Made by a program: the position numbers and the translations under genes. Shown here in pieces: positions 8,808 through 17,073 of a DNA stretch of 64,000 nucleotides (position 1 is its first letter; every line of letters begins with the position of its first letter). Origin of the DNA: Streptomyces spinoverrucosus (GTDB lineage Bacteria; Actinomycetota; Actinomycetes; Streptomycetales; Streptomycetaceae); assembly GCF_015712165.1 (NCBI RefSeq), contig NZ_JADPZX010000001.1, positions 6,336,001 to 6,400,000 on the forward strand, written 5' to 3'. Below the pieces are notes generated by a model that was not told the DNA's origin, made no database searches, and saw nothing but the letters and a program-made list of their open reading frames with translations.

Positions 8808-11495
8808 ATGACGGAGCTTGTCGGCTACGTGCTGAGCGGACTGGTGACGGGCGCGATCTTCGCCGTGATGGCGTCCGGGCTCACGCTGTCCTATGCGGCG
8901 ACCGGGGTGCTCAACTTCGCCCATGGCGCCGTCGGGTTCACCAGCGCGCTGCTCTTCTTCGAGCTCACGAACGGCGCGGGCTGGCCGCCGTGGCTCGCCG
9001 CCATTGTCACCATCGGCGGGGTGGCACCGCTGCTCGGCCATGTCCTGCACCGGATCATGTTCAAGGGTCTGGCCACCTCGGGGGAGATCGCGCAGATCGT
9101 CGCTACGATCGGCCTCAGCATCGCGCTCCCCGCGCTGGGTATGTGGATCGTCGATCTGCTGATCTCGGCGGGCGCCGGCATTCCGACCATGACCGAGGGC
9201 AGAAGCGCCCGCGGGATCGGTCCGCGGCCGGTGGAGGCCTGGCACCCCTTCTCCTGGCTGACGCTGGACTCCGACCAGGTCACGACCTTCGCGTTCGCCG
9301 TCCTTGCCGCGCTCGTCCTGTGGGCGGTGATGCGGCACACGACGCTCGGTCTGCGCATGCGGGCCACGGTGGACCGGCGCGACCTCGCGACGCTGCGCGG
9401 CATCGACGCCGACGCCGCCTCGGCCCAGGCCTGGATGCTCAGCTCCACGCTCGCCGCGCTGGCGGGGGTGCTCGCCATCCCGACCCTCGGCGTCGACGCG
9501 TCGGCCTTCACGCTGCTGCTGTTCGCGTCGGCGACGGCCGCGGTCTTCGGGCGGCTGCAGTCGATACCGATCACCTTCGCCGCGGGCCTGGCGCTCGGTG
9601 TCGTACAGAATCTCGTGGCGGGATACGCCGACTTCGCCGAGGAGATCACCGGTCTGCGCAGCGCGATACCGGCCATGCTGCTGTTCGCCGGGCTGCTTGT
9701 CTTCAACCGCTCGCGCGAGCGCGTCGCCGGTTCGATCGCCGAGGACGCACCGCCACCCGACTACCTGGCCGACGTGCCCCGGCTGCGACGCGCGCTGCCC
9801 TGGGCGGCCGGTGTGGCCGGGCTCCTGGTGTGGGCGTTCGCGATCGGCGACGCGTACTGGACCGGTCTGGTCGCCCACGGCCTCGTACTCGCCCTGATCT
9901 TCAGCTCGTTCGTGGTGGTCACGGGGATCGGCGGCATGATCAACCTGGCGCAGGCGTCGTTCGCCGCGCTCGCCGCGCTCACTGTCGGCTACACCTTTCA
10001 CAGCGGGCTTCCGTACGCGCTCGCCATGGTGCTCGGTGTGCTGGCGGCGATCGTCGCCGGACTGATCGTCGCCCTGCCGGCACTGCGACTCGGCGGACGC
10101 ATCCTGGCCCTCGCCACCTTCGCTCTCGCCCTCGTCGCGGACCAGCTGCTGTTCCAGATCAACTCGTTCAGCAACGGCAGCGCGGGCTGGGAACTTCCCG
10201 CCCTCTCGCTCGGCTTCACCACGACGAGCGATCCCAAGGTGCAGATCGTGCTGCTGCTCGCGCTCATCGGCCTGGTCATGCTCATGGTCCGCAACCTGGA
10301 GGGATCCAGCTCAGGCCGGGCTGTCCTCGCGGTCCGTTCGACGCCGACGGCCGCGCAGTCGGCCGGAATCTCCGCGACGCGCGCCAAGCTGACGCTCTTC
10401 GCCCTGTCCTCGGGCATCGCGGGCCTGGGCGGCGTGCTGTACGGGACGGTCGCCGGACGCATCACGGTCACGGACCTGCCCGCGATGTCGGGCTTCGTGT
10501 GGCTGGCGGTCGTCGTGCTGCAGGGCGTACGGCGGATCGGTGGCGCGGTGCTCGCCGGGCTGATGGTCGCGCTCTTCCCCGAACTGCTCGCGGTGTTCAC
10601 CCAGTCACCGCATCTGGGGGCGGTGCTCTTCGGCCTGGGCGGCATTCTGCTGGCCAGGCATCCCGACGGTGTGCTCGCGCAGTTCGCGGAGCGGCGCTAC
10701 AAGAAGCGCAAGCGTGAAGGCCGTATGGAGAAGGCGGCCCTCACCGCAGTGCCTCAGCCGAGGCGGGGCGACGCGGCGCCGGCGCGGCTGCGCCTGGAGA
10801 CAGTGGTCGCCGGATACGGCGATGCCACGGTGCTGCGCGGCGTCGACCTGGACGTCCCGGCAGGGAGTGTTGTGGCTCTGCTGGGCCCGAACGGCGCGGG
10901 AAAGACCACCATGTGCGCGACCGCGGCCGGCACGCTGCGACCGCTCGGCGGCCGCGTCCTCCTCGACGGCGAGGACATCACCGCCTGGCCGGCCCACCGC
11001 AGGGCGCGTGCCGGTGTGTTCCTGGCCCCCGAAGGGCGAGGCGTGTTCCCGGCGCTGACGGTCGAGGAGAACCTCGCCGTGTCCCTGCCGAGCCAGGCGG
11101 ACAGGCAATCGGTGTACGAGCGGCTGCCACGCCTCGGCGAGCGGCGCAGCGTCCCCGCCGGCGCCCTGTCCGGCGGGGAGCAGCAGATTCTGGCGCTGGC
11201 CCCCCTCCTCGTGCACCCGCCGAAAGTGCTGATCGCCGATGAGCCGTCGCTGGGACTCGCCCCACTCGTCGTCGACCAGATCTTCCAGCTCTTCGGTGAG
11301 CTGCGGGACCAGGGCGTCGCCATCGTCGTGGTGGAGGAGAAGGCCACAGAGGTCCTGGGCCTCGCCGACTCCGTGGCCTTCATGCGTCTGGGGCGTGTGA
11401 CGTGGGCCGGGCCGCGGTCCGAAGTCGACGACGACCGCCTCGCCACCGCCTATCTGGGACTCGCGGGAACGGAGCTGACCGGTGATCAGCATTGA
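8808..11495 (+). CDS. Fused LivH-LivM-LivF: two ABC permeases plus ATPase in one polypeptide
   Basis: 895 aa carrying three normally separate subunits. Residues 1 to about 300 form a LivH-like permease (starts MTELVGYVLSGLVTGAIFAV, contains ATGVLNFAHGA). About 325-640 form a LivM-like permease with several hydrophobic spans and GGMINLAQASFAAL. About 660-895 form a LivF-like ATPase: Walker A GPNGAGKTT near residue 693, signature LSGGEQQ near 787, Walker B VLIADEP after it. No stop or frameshift separates the parts. LivG follows with a 14-nt overlap. The set should import the ligand of the preceding lipoprotein. Permease-permease and permease-ATPase fusions exist, but this triple order is unusual. 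Confidence 0.92.
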   Translation: MTELVGYVLSGLVTGAIFAVMASGLTLSYAATGVLNFAHGAVGFTSALLFFELTNGAGWPPWLAAIVTIGGVAPLLGHVLHRIMFKGLATSGEIAQIVATIGLSIALPALGMWIVDLLISAGAGIPTMTEGRSARGIGPRPVEAWHPFSWLTLDSDQVTTFAFAVLAALVLWAVMRHTTLGLRMRATVDRRDLATLRGIDADAASAQAWMLSSTLAALAGVLAIPTLGVDASAFTLLLFASATAAVFGRLQSIPITFAAGLALGVVQNLVAGYADFAEEITGLRSAIPAMLLFAGLLVFNRSRERVAGSIAEDAPPPDYLADVPRLRRALPWAAGVAGLLVWAFAIGDAYWTGLVAHGLVLALIFSSFVVVTGIGGMINLAQASFAALAALTVGYTFHSGLPYALAMVLGVLAAIVAGLIVALPALRLGGRILALATFALALVADQLLFQINSFSNGSAGWELPALSLGFTTTSDPKVQIVLLLALIGLVMLMVRNLEGSSSGRAVLAVRSTPTAAQSAGISATRAKLTLFALSSGIAGLGGVLYGTVAGRITVTDLPAMSGFVWLAVVVLQGVRRIGGAVLAGLMVALFPELLAVFTQSPHLGAVLFGLGGILLARHPDGVLAQFAERRYKKRKREGRMEKAALTAVPQPRRGDAAPARLRLETVVAGYGDATVLRGVDLDVPAGSVVALLGPNGAGKTTMCATAAGTLRPLGGRVLLDGEDITAWPAHRRARAGVFLAPEGRGVFPALTVEENLAVSLPSQADRQSVYERLPRLGERRSVPAGALSGGEQQILALAPLLVHPPKVLIADEPSLGLAPLVVDQIFQLFGELRDQGVAIVVVEEKATEVLGLADSVAFMRLGRVTWAGPRSEVDDDRLATAYLGLAGTELTGDQH

Positions 11496-12222
11496 GCAAG
11501 TCAGCGTCCGCTTCGGTGGCGTCCACGCTCTGACGGATGTCGGGCTGACCATCGAGGAGGGTGGCATCTGCGGTCTGATCGGCCCCAACGGCGCCGGGAA
11601 GACCACACTCTTCGATGTGGTCAGCGGTCTGCGTCGCCCGACGTCCGGCTCGGTACGCCTGCGCGACCGGGATGTGACCGGGGACGGCGCCCTGCACCGG
11701 TCCCGTCTCGGGGTGCGCCGCACCTTTCAACGCCCGCAGGTCTTCGGCCGGTTGACCGTGCTCGACAACGTCCTTGCCGCGCTCGAATGGCACGGGGGAG
11801 GCGGTGGCCTCGCCGCCGACCTGGTCGGCTGGCGCCCTCGGCGACGTCTGGCCGAGCAGCGGCGCGCTCGCGCCGCGGAGGCGCTGCGTCGCTGCGGCAT
11901 CGAGGACCTGGCCCATGTCCACGCGGCGGACCTGCCGATCGGCCGGCGCCGGATGGTCGAGCTCGCCCGCGCGATCGTCGACGATCCGGCCGTCCTTCTG
12001 CTGGACGAACCCACCTCGGGCCTGGACGCCGACCAGACCGCACTGTTCGCCGAGGTGATCCGGTCGCTCGACACGACGATCGTGCTGGTCGAGCATGATG
12101 TGCCGTTTGTCATGGGGCTGAGCGATCGAGTCGTCGTGCTGAACCTGGGCAGGGTCATCGCGGACGGCCGGCCCGAGGAGGTCCACGCGGATCCTGTTGT
12201 TCGGGCCGCGTACCTGGGCTGA
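11482..12222 (+). CDS. livG: LivG-like ABC transporter ATPase
   Basis: 246-aa second ATPase of the branched-chain-type importer. Walker A is GPNGAGKTT near residue 33, the Q-loop region reads RRTFQRPQVF, the signature is the weak LPIGRRRMVELARAI, and Walker B is AVLLLDEPTSGLD. LivG proteins often have a degenerate signature motif, so this need not mean inactivity. The GTG start at 11482 lies inside the 3' end of the fusion gene, giving translational coupling. It would pair with the ATPase domain of the fused protein. Confidence 0.92.
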   Translation: MISIEQVSVRFGGVHALTDVGLTIEEGGICGLIGPNGAGKTTLFDVVSGLRRPTSGSVRLRDRDVTGDGALHRSRLGVRRTFQRPQVFGRLTVLDNVLAALEWHGGGGGLAADLVGWRPRRRLAEQRRARAAEALRRCGIEDLAHVHAADLPIGRRRMVELARAIVDDPAVLLLDEPTSGLDADQTALFAEVIRSLDTTIVLVEHDVPFVMGLSDRVVVLNLGRVIADGRPEEVHADPVVRAAYLG

Positions 12223-12251
12223 TGCGCCGATGCCGAGGGCGGCTGGCCCGT

Positions 12252-12288
12252 CGGAGCCGCGCGGATCTTGAGGCGCGCTGGGGCTCCG
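12252..12288. terminator. Probable terminator hairpin after importer operon
   Basis: CGGAGCC plus GCGCG (12252-12263) pairs with CGCGC and GGCTCCG (12274-12278 and 12282-12288), with a three-base bulge and a 10-nt loop. It lies 30 nt after the LivG stop, between convergent operons. There is no T-run, as is common for actinobacterial terminators. Confidence 0.5.
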
Positions 12289-12290
12289 CG

Positions 12291-12374
12291 CGCGGCCCTT
12301 GACCGCCTTCGGCAACGGGCGACACGTGCCGCACGCGGCCCTTGACCGCCTACGGCAATGGGCGCCACGTGCCG
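12291..12374. repeat. Tandem direct repeat, two units of 41 bp at a 43-bp period
   Basis: The segment beginning CGCGGCCCTTGACCGCCT and ending CACGTGCCG occurs at 12291-12331 and again at 12334-12374, differing at four positions. Each unit ends with the palindrome CACGTG. It lies in the 242-bp convergent intergenic region 12223-12464, which holds no gene that I can see. Confidence 0.75.
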
Positions 12375-12464
12375 ATTTCCTCGCCCCCGCGGCGTGCTGG
12401 TGGGCCCGGCACACCGTGGAGGCGACGTTGAAGGTCCATGGCGGCGGCCGACCTGCCGATGAAC

Positions 12465-13298
12465 CTAGTCCGACGCCTTCACCCGCCCCGAAAGCAACCC
12501 CGCCAAGGCACCTCCGTCCACCAGCAGATCGGCACCTGTGATGAAACTGGCGTCCGGTCCCAGCAGATAGGCCGTCACTGCGGCGATGTCGTCCGGACTG
12601 CCGAGTCGTCTCGTTCCCGACGCGTCGACCATCGCCCGCATGAATCCACCCGCCTCCGACGCGAGTTCCTCCCGGCCCATGGCGGTCGAGATCACGCCGG
12701 GGCTGATCGAGTTGACGCGTGCGCCACGGTCGCCCCAGACCGTGCTCGCGGCGCGGACGCGGAGCTGGTTGGCGCGCTTGGCCAGGCAGTAGGCCTGCGC
12801 CGGGTCGGTGACCGTCGACGCGCTGAGGAACGGGAGGCTCAGCAACTCGTCGCTGGGGGTCTGGGCGAGGGCCGTTTCCTGATCGGGCGGGAGCGCACCG
12901 GCCAGGTGTCCGGCCATGCTGGACATGACCACGCCGGCTCCGCCAGGGGCCATCACCTCTCCGAACGCGTCCAGGACCAGCGCCACCCCCAGCAGGTCCA
13001 CCCGGAGGATGGCGGCCACGGGTGCCTGGACGGGGGACAATCCGGCCGTGTGCACCACCTGCGTGACCCGTCCCAACTTCGCCGCGTCCGCGGCCAGCTC
13101 CGAGACGGATTCCCCGTCCGTCACGTCGACCTGCCGGGCCCGTACCTCGTGTCCGTCCTCGGCCAGAGCCTCCGCCGCGGAGTCGAGGACGGACTCGTTG
13201 TGGTCGGCGAGGAGCACCGTCCTGCCGGCCCCCTGACGACGGGCGACAGCGCGCCCCATACCGCCGACACCGATGACGACCACCACTTCAGAACTCAT
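12465..13298 (-). CDS. Short-chain dehydrogenase/reductase
   Basis: 277-aa SDR, a likely NAD(P)-dependent alcohol/ketone oxidoreductase. The nucleotide-binding glycine motif is VIGVGGMGRA instead of the usual TGxxxGxG; the active site shows MSSMAGHL and the YCLAK version of YxxxK. SPGVISTAMGREEL and the C-terminal FITGADLLVDGG are typical of classical SDRs. The stretch 125-150 between Ser and Tyr is longer than usual. It is the last gene of the ALDH-SDR-P450-hydratase-SDR-SDR operon, 65 nt after its neighbour. Substrate unknown. Confidence 0.88.
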   Translation of the reverse strand: MSSEVVVVIGVGGMGRAVARRQGAGRTVLLADHNESVLDSAAEALAEDGHEVRARQVDVTDGESVSELAADAAKLGRVTQVVHTAGLSPVQAPVAAILRVDLLGVALVLDAFGEVMAPGGAGVVMSSMAGHLAGALPPDQETALAQTPSDELLSLPFLSASTVTDPAQAYCLAKRANQLRVRAASTVWGDRGARVNSISPGVISTAMGREELASEAGGFMRAMVDASGTRRLGSPDDIAAVTAYLLGPDASFITGADLLVDGGALAGLLSGRVKASD

Positions 13299-13363
13299 GG
13301 TTCACCTTTCGGAGCCATTCAGAGATGCGGATATACAGGACAGGGAGGTGGCCGGCGCCGCGA

Positions 13364-14176
13364 TCAGAAGTCCGAGCCGCCGTCGACGTTGATGTCGGCC
13401 CCCGTCATGTACGTGTTGCGGCGCGAGGCGAGAAAGGCGATGACCGGGCCGATCTCCGCGGGGAGCGCCACCCGTCCGAGCTGGGCCGGGTGCCCGAAGT
13501 CCTCGCCGATGATCCGCATCGCCGCGACCTGATCGCCGTCGTCGATACGTCGTTCGGGCGGCAGTGCGGCCAGGTAGTCCCGCATGCCCTCCGAGAGGAA
13601 GGAACCGGGGGAGACGGTGTTCACCAGGATTCCGTCCGGGGCCAGGGTCTGGGAGAGGTTCTTGCTGAAGCTCGTCAGGGCCGCCTTGGCCGCGGTGTAG
13701 GCGACGAGTCCGGGTGACTGCCGTCGTACCGAATGTGCGGATACGTTGACGACCCTGGCCCATTCGGCACGGCGCAGCCACGGAAGGGCGGCGCGTGCGC
13801 AGCGGGCCGCGCTGACGATCCCGATGTCGAAGGTGGCGTGCCACTCCTCGTCGTCGAGTTCGTCGAAGGTACGGCCCACCCCTACGTCCGTCGGGCCCGC
13901 AGAGTTGATCAGCACATTGATCCCGCCCCAGCGGGCGCCCACTTCCGCGAAGGCGGCATCAACCGCCGACCGGTCGCCGAGGTCGACCGAGAGGCCCACT
14001 GCGTCCGCCGCGCCGAGGTCGAGCAGCGCTCGTACGGTGTCGTCGAGTGCGGCTCTGCCCCGGGCGAGGACCGCGACGTTCGCGCCCTCCGCGGCGATCA
14101 CCTCGGCTGCCGCGCGGCCCATGCCCTTGGAACCGCCGTTGACGACCACGGAGGCGCCCTTCAGACCGAGATCCAC
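13364..14176 (-). CDS. Short-chain dehydrogenase/reductase
   Basis: About 270 aa. The reading frame is open further upstream, but the GTG at 14176 is chosen: GGAGG lies 6 nt before it and the SDR fold begins directly (LGLKGASVVVNGGSKGMG). Upstream residues look like antisense of the hydratase gene. The catalytic elements are NVSAHSVRR and YTAAK, with the C-terminal TYMTGADINVDGG. The cofactor loop NGGSKGMG departs slightly from TGxxxGIG. Probably oxidises a 3-hydroxyacyl-CoA or ring alcohol in the operon's pathway; not assignable more precisely. Confidence 0.88.
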   Translation of the reverse strand: MDLGLKGASVVVNGGSKGMGRAAAEVIAAEGANVAVLARGRAALDDTVRALLDLGAADAVGLSVDLGDRSAVDAAFAEVGARWGGINVLINSAGPTDVGVGRTFDELDDEEWHATFDIGIVSAARCARAALPWLRRAEWARVVNVSAHSVRRQSPGLVAYTAAKAALTSFSKNLSQTLAPDGILVNTVSPGSFLSEGMRDYLAALPPERRIDDGDQVAAMRIIGEDFGHPAQLGRVALPAEIGPVIAFLASRRNTYMTGADINVDGGSDF

Positions 14177-14222
14177 TCGTACCTCCAGGTCGATTCCTGC
14201 GCTTTGTGAGCCCGATGGCCGG

Positions 14223-15044
14223 TCAGCGCGCTCGCCACGGGATCCGCCCGCCGGAAGCGAACAGGGCCTGCCCTTCGGCGAGATCCCTGTCGTCGCTGCC
14301 GAGGTGCACCAGCGTCTTGCCCACGTCCAGGGCTTGGCGGTACCCGAGCTCCTGCGCATACCAGATCGCCCGGACGGTCGCCTGGACAGCACGGGCCGGC
14401 TGTGCGGCGATCGCCTCGGCGACGCGCGCCGCCGCGTCGGCCAGGTCGTCAAGGCGTACGACTTCCTGGACGAGGCCGATCTCATAGGCCCGCCGAGCGG
14501 TCATCCGCTCGTGCGCCCCGAGGAGGGAGACACGCAGGACCTCCCCGATCGGCACGCGCTGCAGCAGCATCATCGACTCGAACACCGAGGCCATCCCGTA
14601 CGTGGTGTGTGGGTCGAAGAACGTCGCGTGCTCGGCGGCGATGATGATGTCCGCCTCGGCGAGGAGATAGAAGGCGCCTGCGCAGGCCATGCCGTTGACC
14701 GCCGCGATCACGGGCTTCCACAGCCGGCCCGCGGTCTTCGGAGGCAGCCAGTCGCCGGGGTCGTCGAAGTGGAGCGGAGTCGCACCCTGCTGCCCGATGT
14801 CCCGGGGCCGGTCCGCGTCGCCGATCGCGGCGGCGTTCCGATCGACGCCCGTGCAGAACGCGCGGTCGCCGGCGGCGGTCAGGACGACTGCGTTGACGTC
14901 GTCATTGGCCCGGAGTTCCGACCAGCACCGATGGACCTCGTGCATCATCACCGTGTCGAAGGCGTGCAGCACCTGAGGACGGTCCAGCGTGATCCACGCG
15001 ACTCCACCGCGCTCCTCATAGCGCAGGGTTTCGTAGCCGGCCAC
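14223..15044 (-). CDS. Enoyl-CoA hydratase/isomerase family protein
   Basis: 273-aa crotonase-family protein. The oxyanion-hole region is AVNGMACAGAFYLLAEADI, where the usual second Gly is replaced, and the next helix FFDPHTTYGMASVFE supplies the Glu-type position. It starts 3 nt after the P450 stop and is therefore coupled to it. Within this operon a hydratase next to a P450 and SDRs would process an unsaturated CoA ester after ring or side-chain oxidation. Hydratase versus isomerase or C-C hydrolase is open. Confidence 0.9.
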   Translation of the reverse strand: MAGYETLRYEERGGVAWITLDRPQVLHAFDTVMMHEVHRCWSELRANDDVNAVVLTAAGDRAFCTGVDRNAAAIGDADRPRDIGQQGATPLHFDDPGDWLPPKTAGRLWKPVIAAVNGMACAGAFYLLAEADIIIAAEHATFFDPHTTYGMASVFESMMLLQRVPIGEVLRVSLLGAHERMTARRAYEIGLVQEVVRLDDLADAAARVAEAIAAQPARAVQATVRAIWYAQELGYRQALDVGKTLVHLGSDDRDLAEGQALFASGGRIPWRAR

Positions 15045-15047
15045 AGG

Positions 15048-16229
15048 TCAACGGCCCCCGGCCGCGATGAGCGGAAGGGTGGCGAGGCCTCGCACATTGC
15101 TGTTGTACATGCGGGTGATGCCGGACTCGTCGATGCCGAAGTCGGGAAAGCGCTTGAGGAGTTCCTCGAAGGCCACTCGCACTTCGAGTCTCGCCAGCGG
15201 CGCGCCGAGACACAGGTGGCGGCCGAAGCCGAAGGCCACGTGCCGGTCGATGTCCCGATGGATGGAGAACACCTCGGGGTCCGGATACTTGCGCTCGTCG
15301 TGCACGGCCGCCCCCGTGATCAGGATGACCCGGGAGTCCTTGGGGATCACCGTCCCGTGCAGTTCGACGTCCTTGGTCGTCCACCTTCCCTGGAAGTGGG
15401 ACGGGGGGTCCCAGCGGAGCATCTCCTCGACCGCGTTCGGGATCAGGCCGGGGTCGGCGACCAGCTCGCGGCGCTGGTCGGGATACCAGTGCAGCGCGAC
15501 CACGCCGTTCGGGATGAGCCGGGCCACCGTCTCATGGCCCGCGAAGGCCAACTCCAGGAATCGCAAAGCCAGTTCACCGTCTTCGAGCAGGCGGGTGCTC
15601 CCGTCCGGCTCCTCGACCGGTGTGGTCATGAGCAGCGACATGACGTCGTCGCCGGGATCGCGGCGGCGTTCCGCGATCAGGTCCGAGAACAGGCCGACCA
15701 ATTCGATGTTGGCGTTGATGGCGTCCTCGGAGACCGAACCGTCCTCACCGCGGTACGCGAGCCGGTCGCTCAGCAGATGGACCTGCTCGCGCATCTCGGC
15801 CGGAATGCCGACGAGCTCGCTGATGACGTCCAGCGGCAGGCGGAAGGAGAACTCCTGGACCAGGTCGAAGGAGTCCCGGCCCATGACGTTGTCGAGCAGC
15901 CGGCCGGCGGTCTCGCGGACGAAGTCCTCGAGCTGGTTCACGCGGCGGGGCGTGAACATGCGCATGGCCACCTTGCGGTGGAAGGTGTGCTCCGGGGGGT
16001 CCTTGAGGATGAGGAACGGCAGACCTCGGTCCTGTCCCTCCAACGTGACGCCGTTGGCACTCGAATAGATCTCCGGCGCGAGATGCCCGGCCACGACGTC
16101 CTCGTAGCGCGAAAGGGCCCAGAAGTCGTGCTTCTCGTTGTAGTAGACGGGTGCCTCGTCCCGCAGACGCCGGTAGACCGGGAAGGGGTTGTGCGCCGTC
16201 AGCCGGTCGAAGGGGTCGTACTCCAGCAT
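15048..16229 (-). CDS. Cytochrome P450 monooxygenase
   Basis: 393-aa soluble bacterial P450. The heme-ligand loop is FGFGRHLCLGAPLARLE, the I-helix acid/threonine pair lies in AFAGHETVARL, and the ExxR motif is EEMLR. It needs an external ferredoxin and reductase; neither is adjacent, but a [3Fe-4S]-type ferredoxin gene lies at 2446-2676 under a related promoter motif. Third gene of the aldehyde-dehydrogenase operon, 8 nt after an SDR. Likely hydroxylates the hydrophobic substrate or a CoA ester; regiochemistry unknown. Confidence 0.94.
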   Translation of the reverse strand: MLEYDPFDRLTAHNPFPVYRRLRDEAPVYYNEKHDFWALSRYEDVVAGHLAPEIYSSANGVTLEGQDRGLPFLILKDPPEHTFHRKVAMRMFTPRRVNQLEDFVRETAGRLLDNVMGRDSFDLVQEFSFRLPLDVISELVGIPAEMREQVHLLSDRLAYRGEDGSVSEDAINANIELVGLFSDLIAERRRDPGDDVMSLLMTTPVEEPDGSTRLLEDGELALRFLELAFAGHETVARLIPNGVVALHWYPDQRRELVADPGLIPNAVEEMLRWDPPSHFQGRWTTKDVELHGTVIPKDSRVILITGAAVHDERKYPDPEVFSIHRDIDRHVAFGFGRHLCLGAPLARLEVRVAFEELLKRFPDFGIDESGITRMYNSNVRGLATLPLIAAGGR

Positions 16230-16237
16230 CGTCTCTC

Positions 16238-17068
16238 CTAGTCGCGTGGCGCTGCCGCGGAGGGCACGGGCGTCGGGCCGGACTGGGTGCCGGAGAAGGA
16301 CGCGGCCGCGGCGGAGGGGGCGACGGTCAGCTCCTCGACCGTGACGGACGGGAAAGCCGCCGCGACGGACAGCAGGCCGACCAGGGAGCCCGCGACCTCG
16401 TCAGGCGACATGAAGCGGTCCACGAGCAGACCTTGGTTCGCCCATGCCTCGAAGGCTTTGCCGAGCGCCTCGTCGTCGAAGTCGCTCCCGAACCCGGTGG
16501 GGGACGTCTGGCCGACCCGAATGCGGCAGATCCGCAGTTCCGGATGTTCCGAGTGCCAGGCCCGCAGGGTGCGTTCGAGTGCGAACTTGCTCGTGGCGTA
16601 GGCACCGAGCGCGGCCCGGTGCTGGTCGACGGCCTCCGAGGACAGCGCGGCCGCCATCGCATTCGGAGCCAGATACGGCAGGCACGACCGCAGGACCTGG
16701 TGGAATCCGACGGCATTGGTCTCCATCGCCCAGCGCCAGTCGTCCAGGCTGGTCTCGGCGATGGGCCGCAGACGGGCCACTCCGACGGAGGAGATGAGGA
16801 AGTCGATCCGGCCGAGCCGGTCCGCTGCCTCGCGTGCCAGCCGGTCGCAGTCGGTCTCGTCACGTACGTCGGCCCGGACCGGATGGCCGCCGACCGCCTC
16901 TGCGACGGTCTTCTCCAGTTCGGCCATCCGCCGTGCGGCCACGACCACCTGGGCACCCGCCCGCACGAGGTGTACGGCGAGGGCGCGCCCGATGCCCGCG
17001 GAGGCGCCCACCAGGAGGACGCGACTGCCGCTCAGCGGCGCGGATGCGCTGTTGCTCGCAGACGTCAT
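16238..17068 (-). CDS. Short-chain dehydrogenase/reductase
   Basis: 276-aa SDR. The cofactor motif is LLVGASAGIGRALAVHL, the catalytic Ser and Tyr-Lys lie in AALSSEAVDQH and YATSK. The C-terminal part diverges from classical SDRs: it ends in an Ala/Ser-rich tail and lacks the usual TGxxxxVDGG, so a short-chain reductase of an atypical subgroup is likely. It starts 5 nt after the aldehyde dehydrogenase stop. Role: a hydroxyl or ketone redox step alongside the neighbouring P450 and ALDH. Confidence 0.87.
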   Translation of the reverse strand: MTSASNSASAPLSGSRVLLVGASAGIGRALAVHLVRAGAQVVVAARRMAELEKTVAEAVGGHPVRADVRDETDCDRLAREAADRLGRIDFLISSVGVARLRPIAETSLDDWRWAMETNAVGFHQVLRSCLPYLAPNAMAAALSSEAVDQHRAALGAYATSKFALERTLRAWHSEHPELRICRIRVGQTSPTGFGSDFDDEALGKAFEAWANQGLLVDRFMSPDEVAGSLVGLLSVAAAFPSVTVEELTVAPSAAAASFSGTQSGPTPVPSAAAPRD

Positions 17069-17073
17069 CGCTC

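Noticed and set aside
13746..16241. 831-codon open frame on the plus strand across SDR, hydratase and P450 genes
   Set aside because: It spans three well-supported minus-strand genes and encodes low-complexity Arg/Pro/Gly sequence with no ribosome site.
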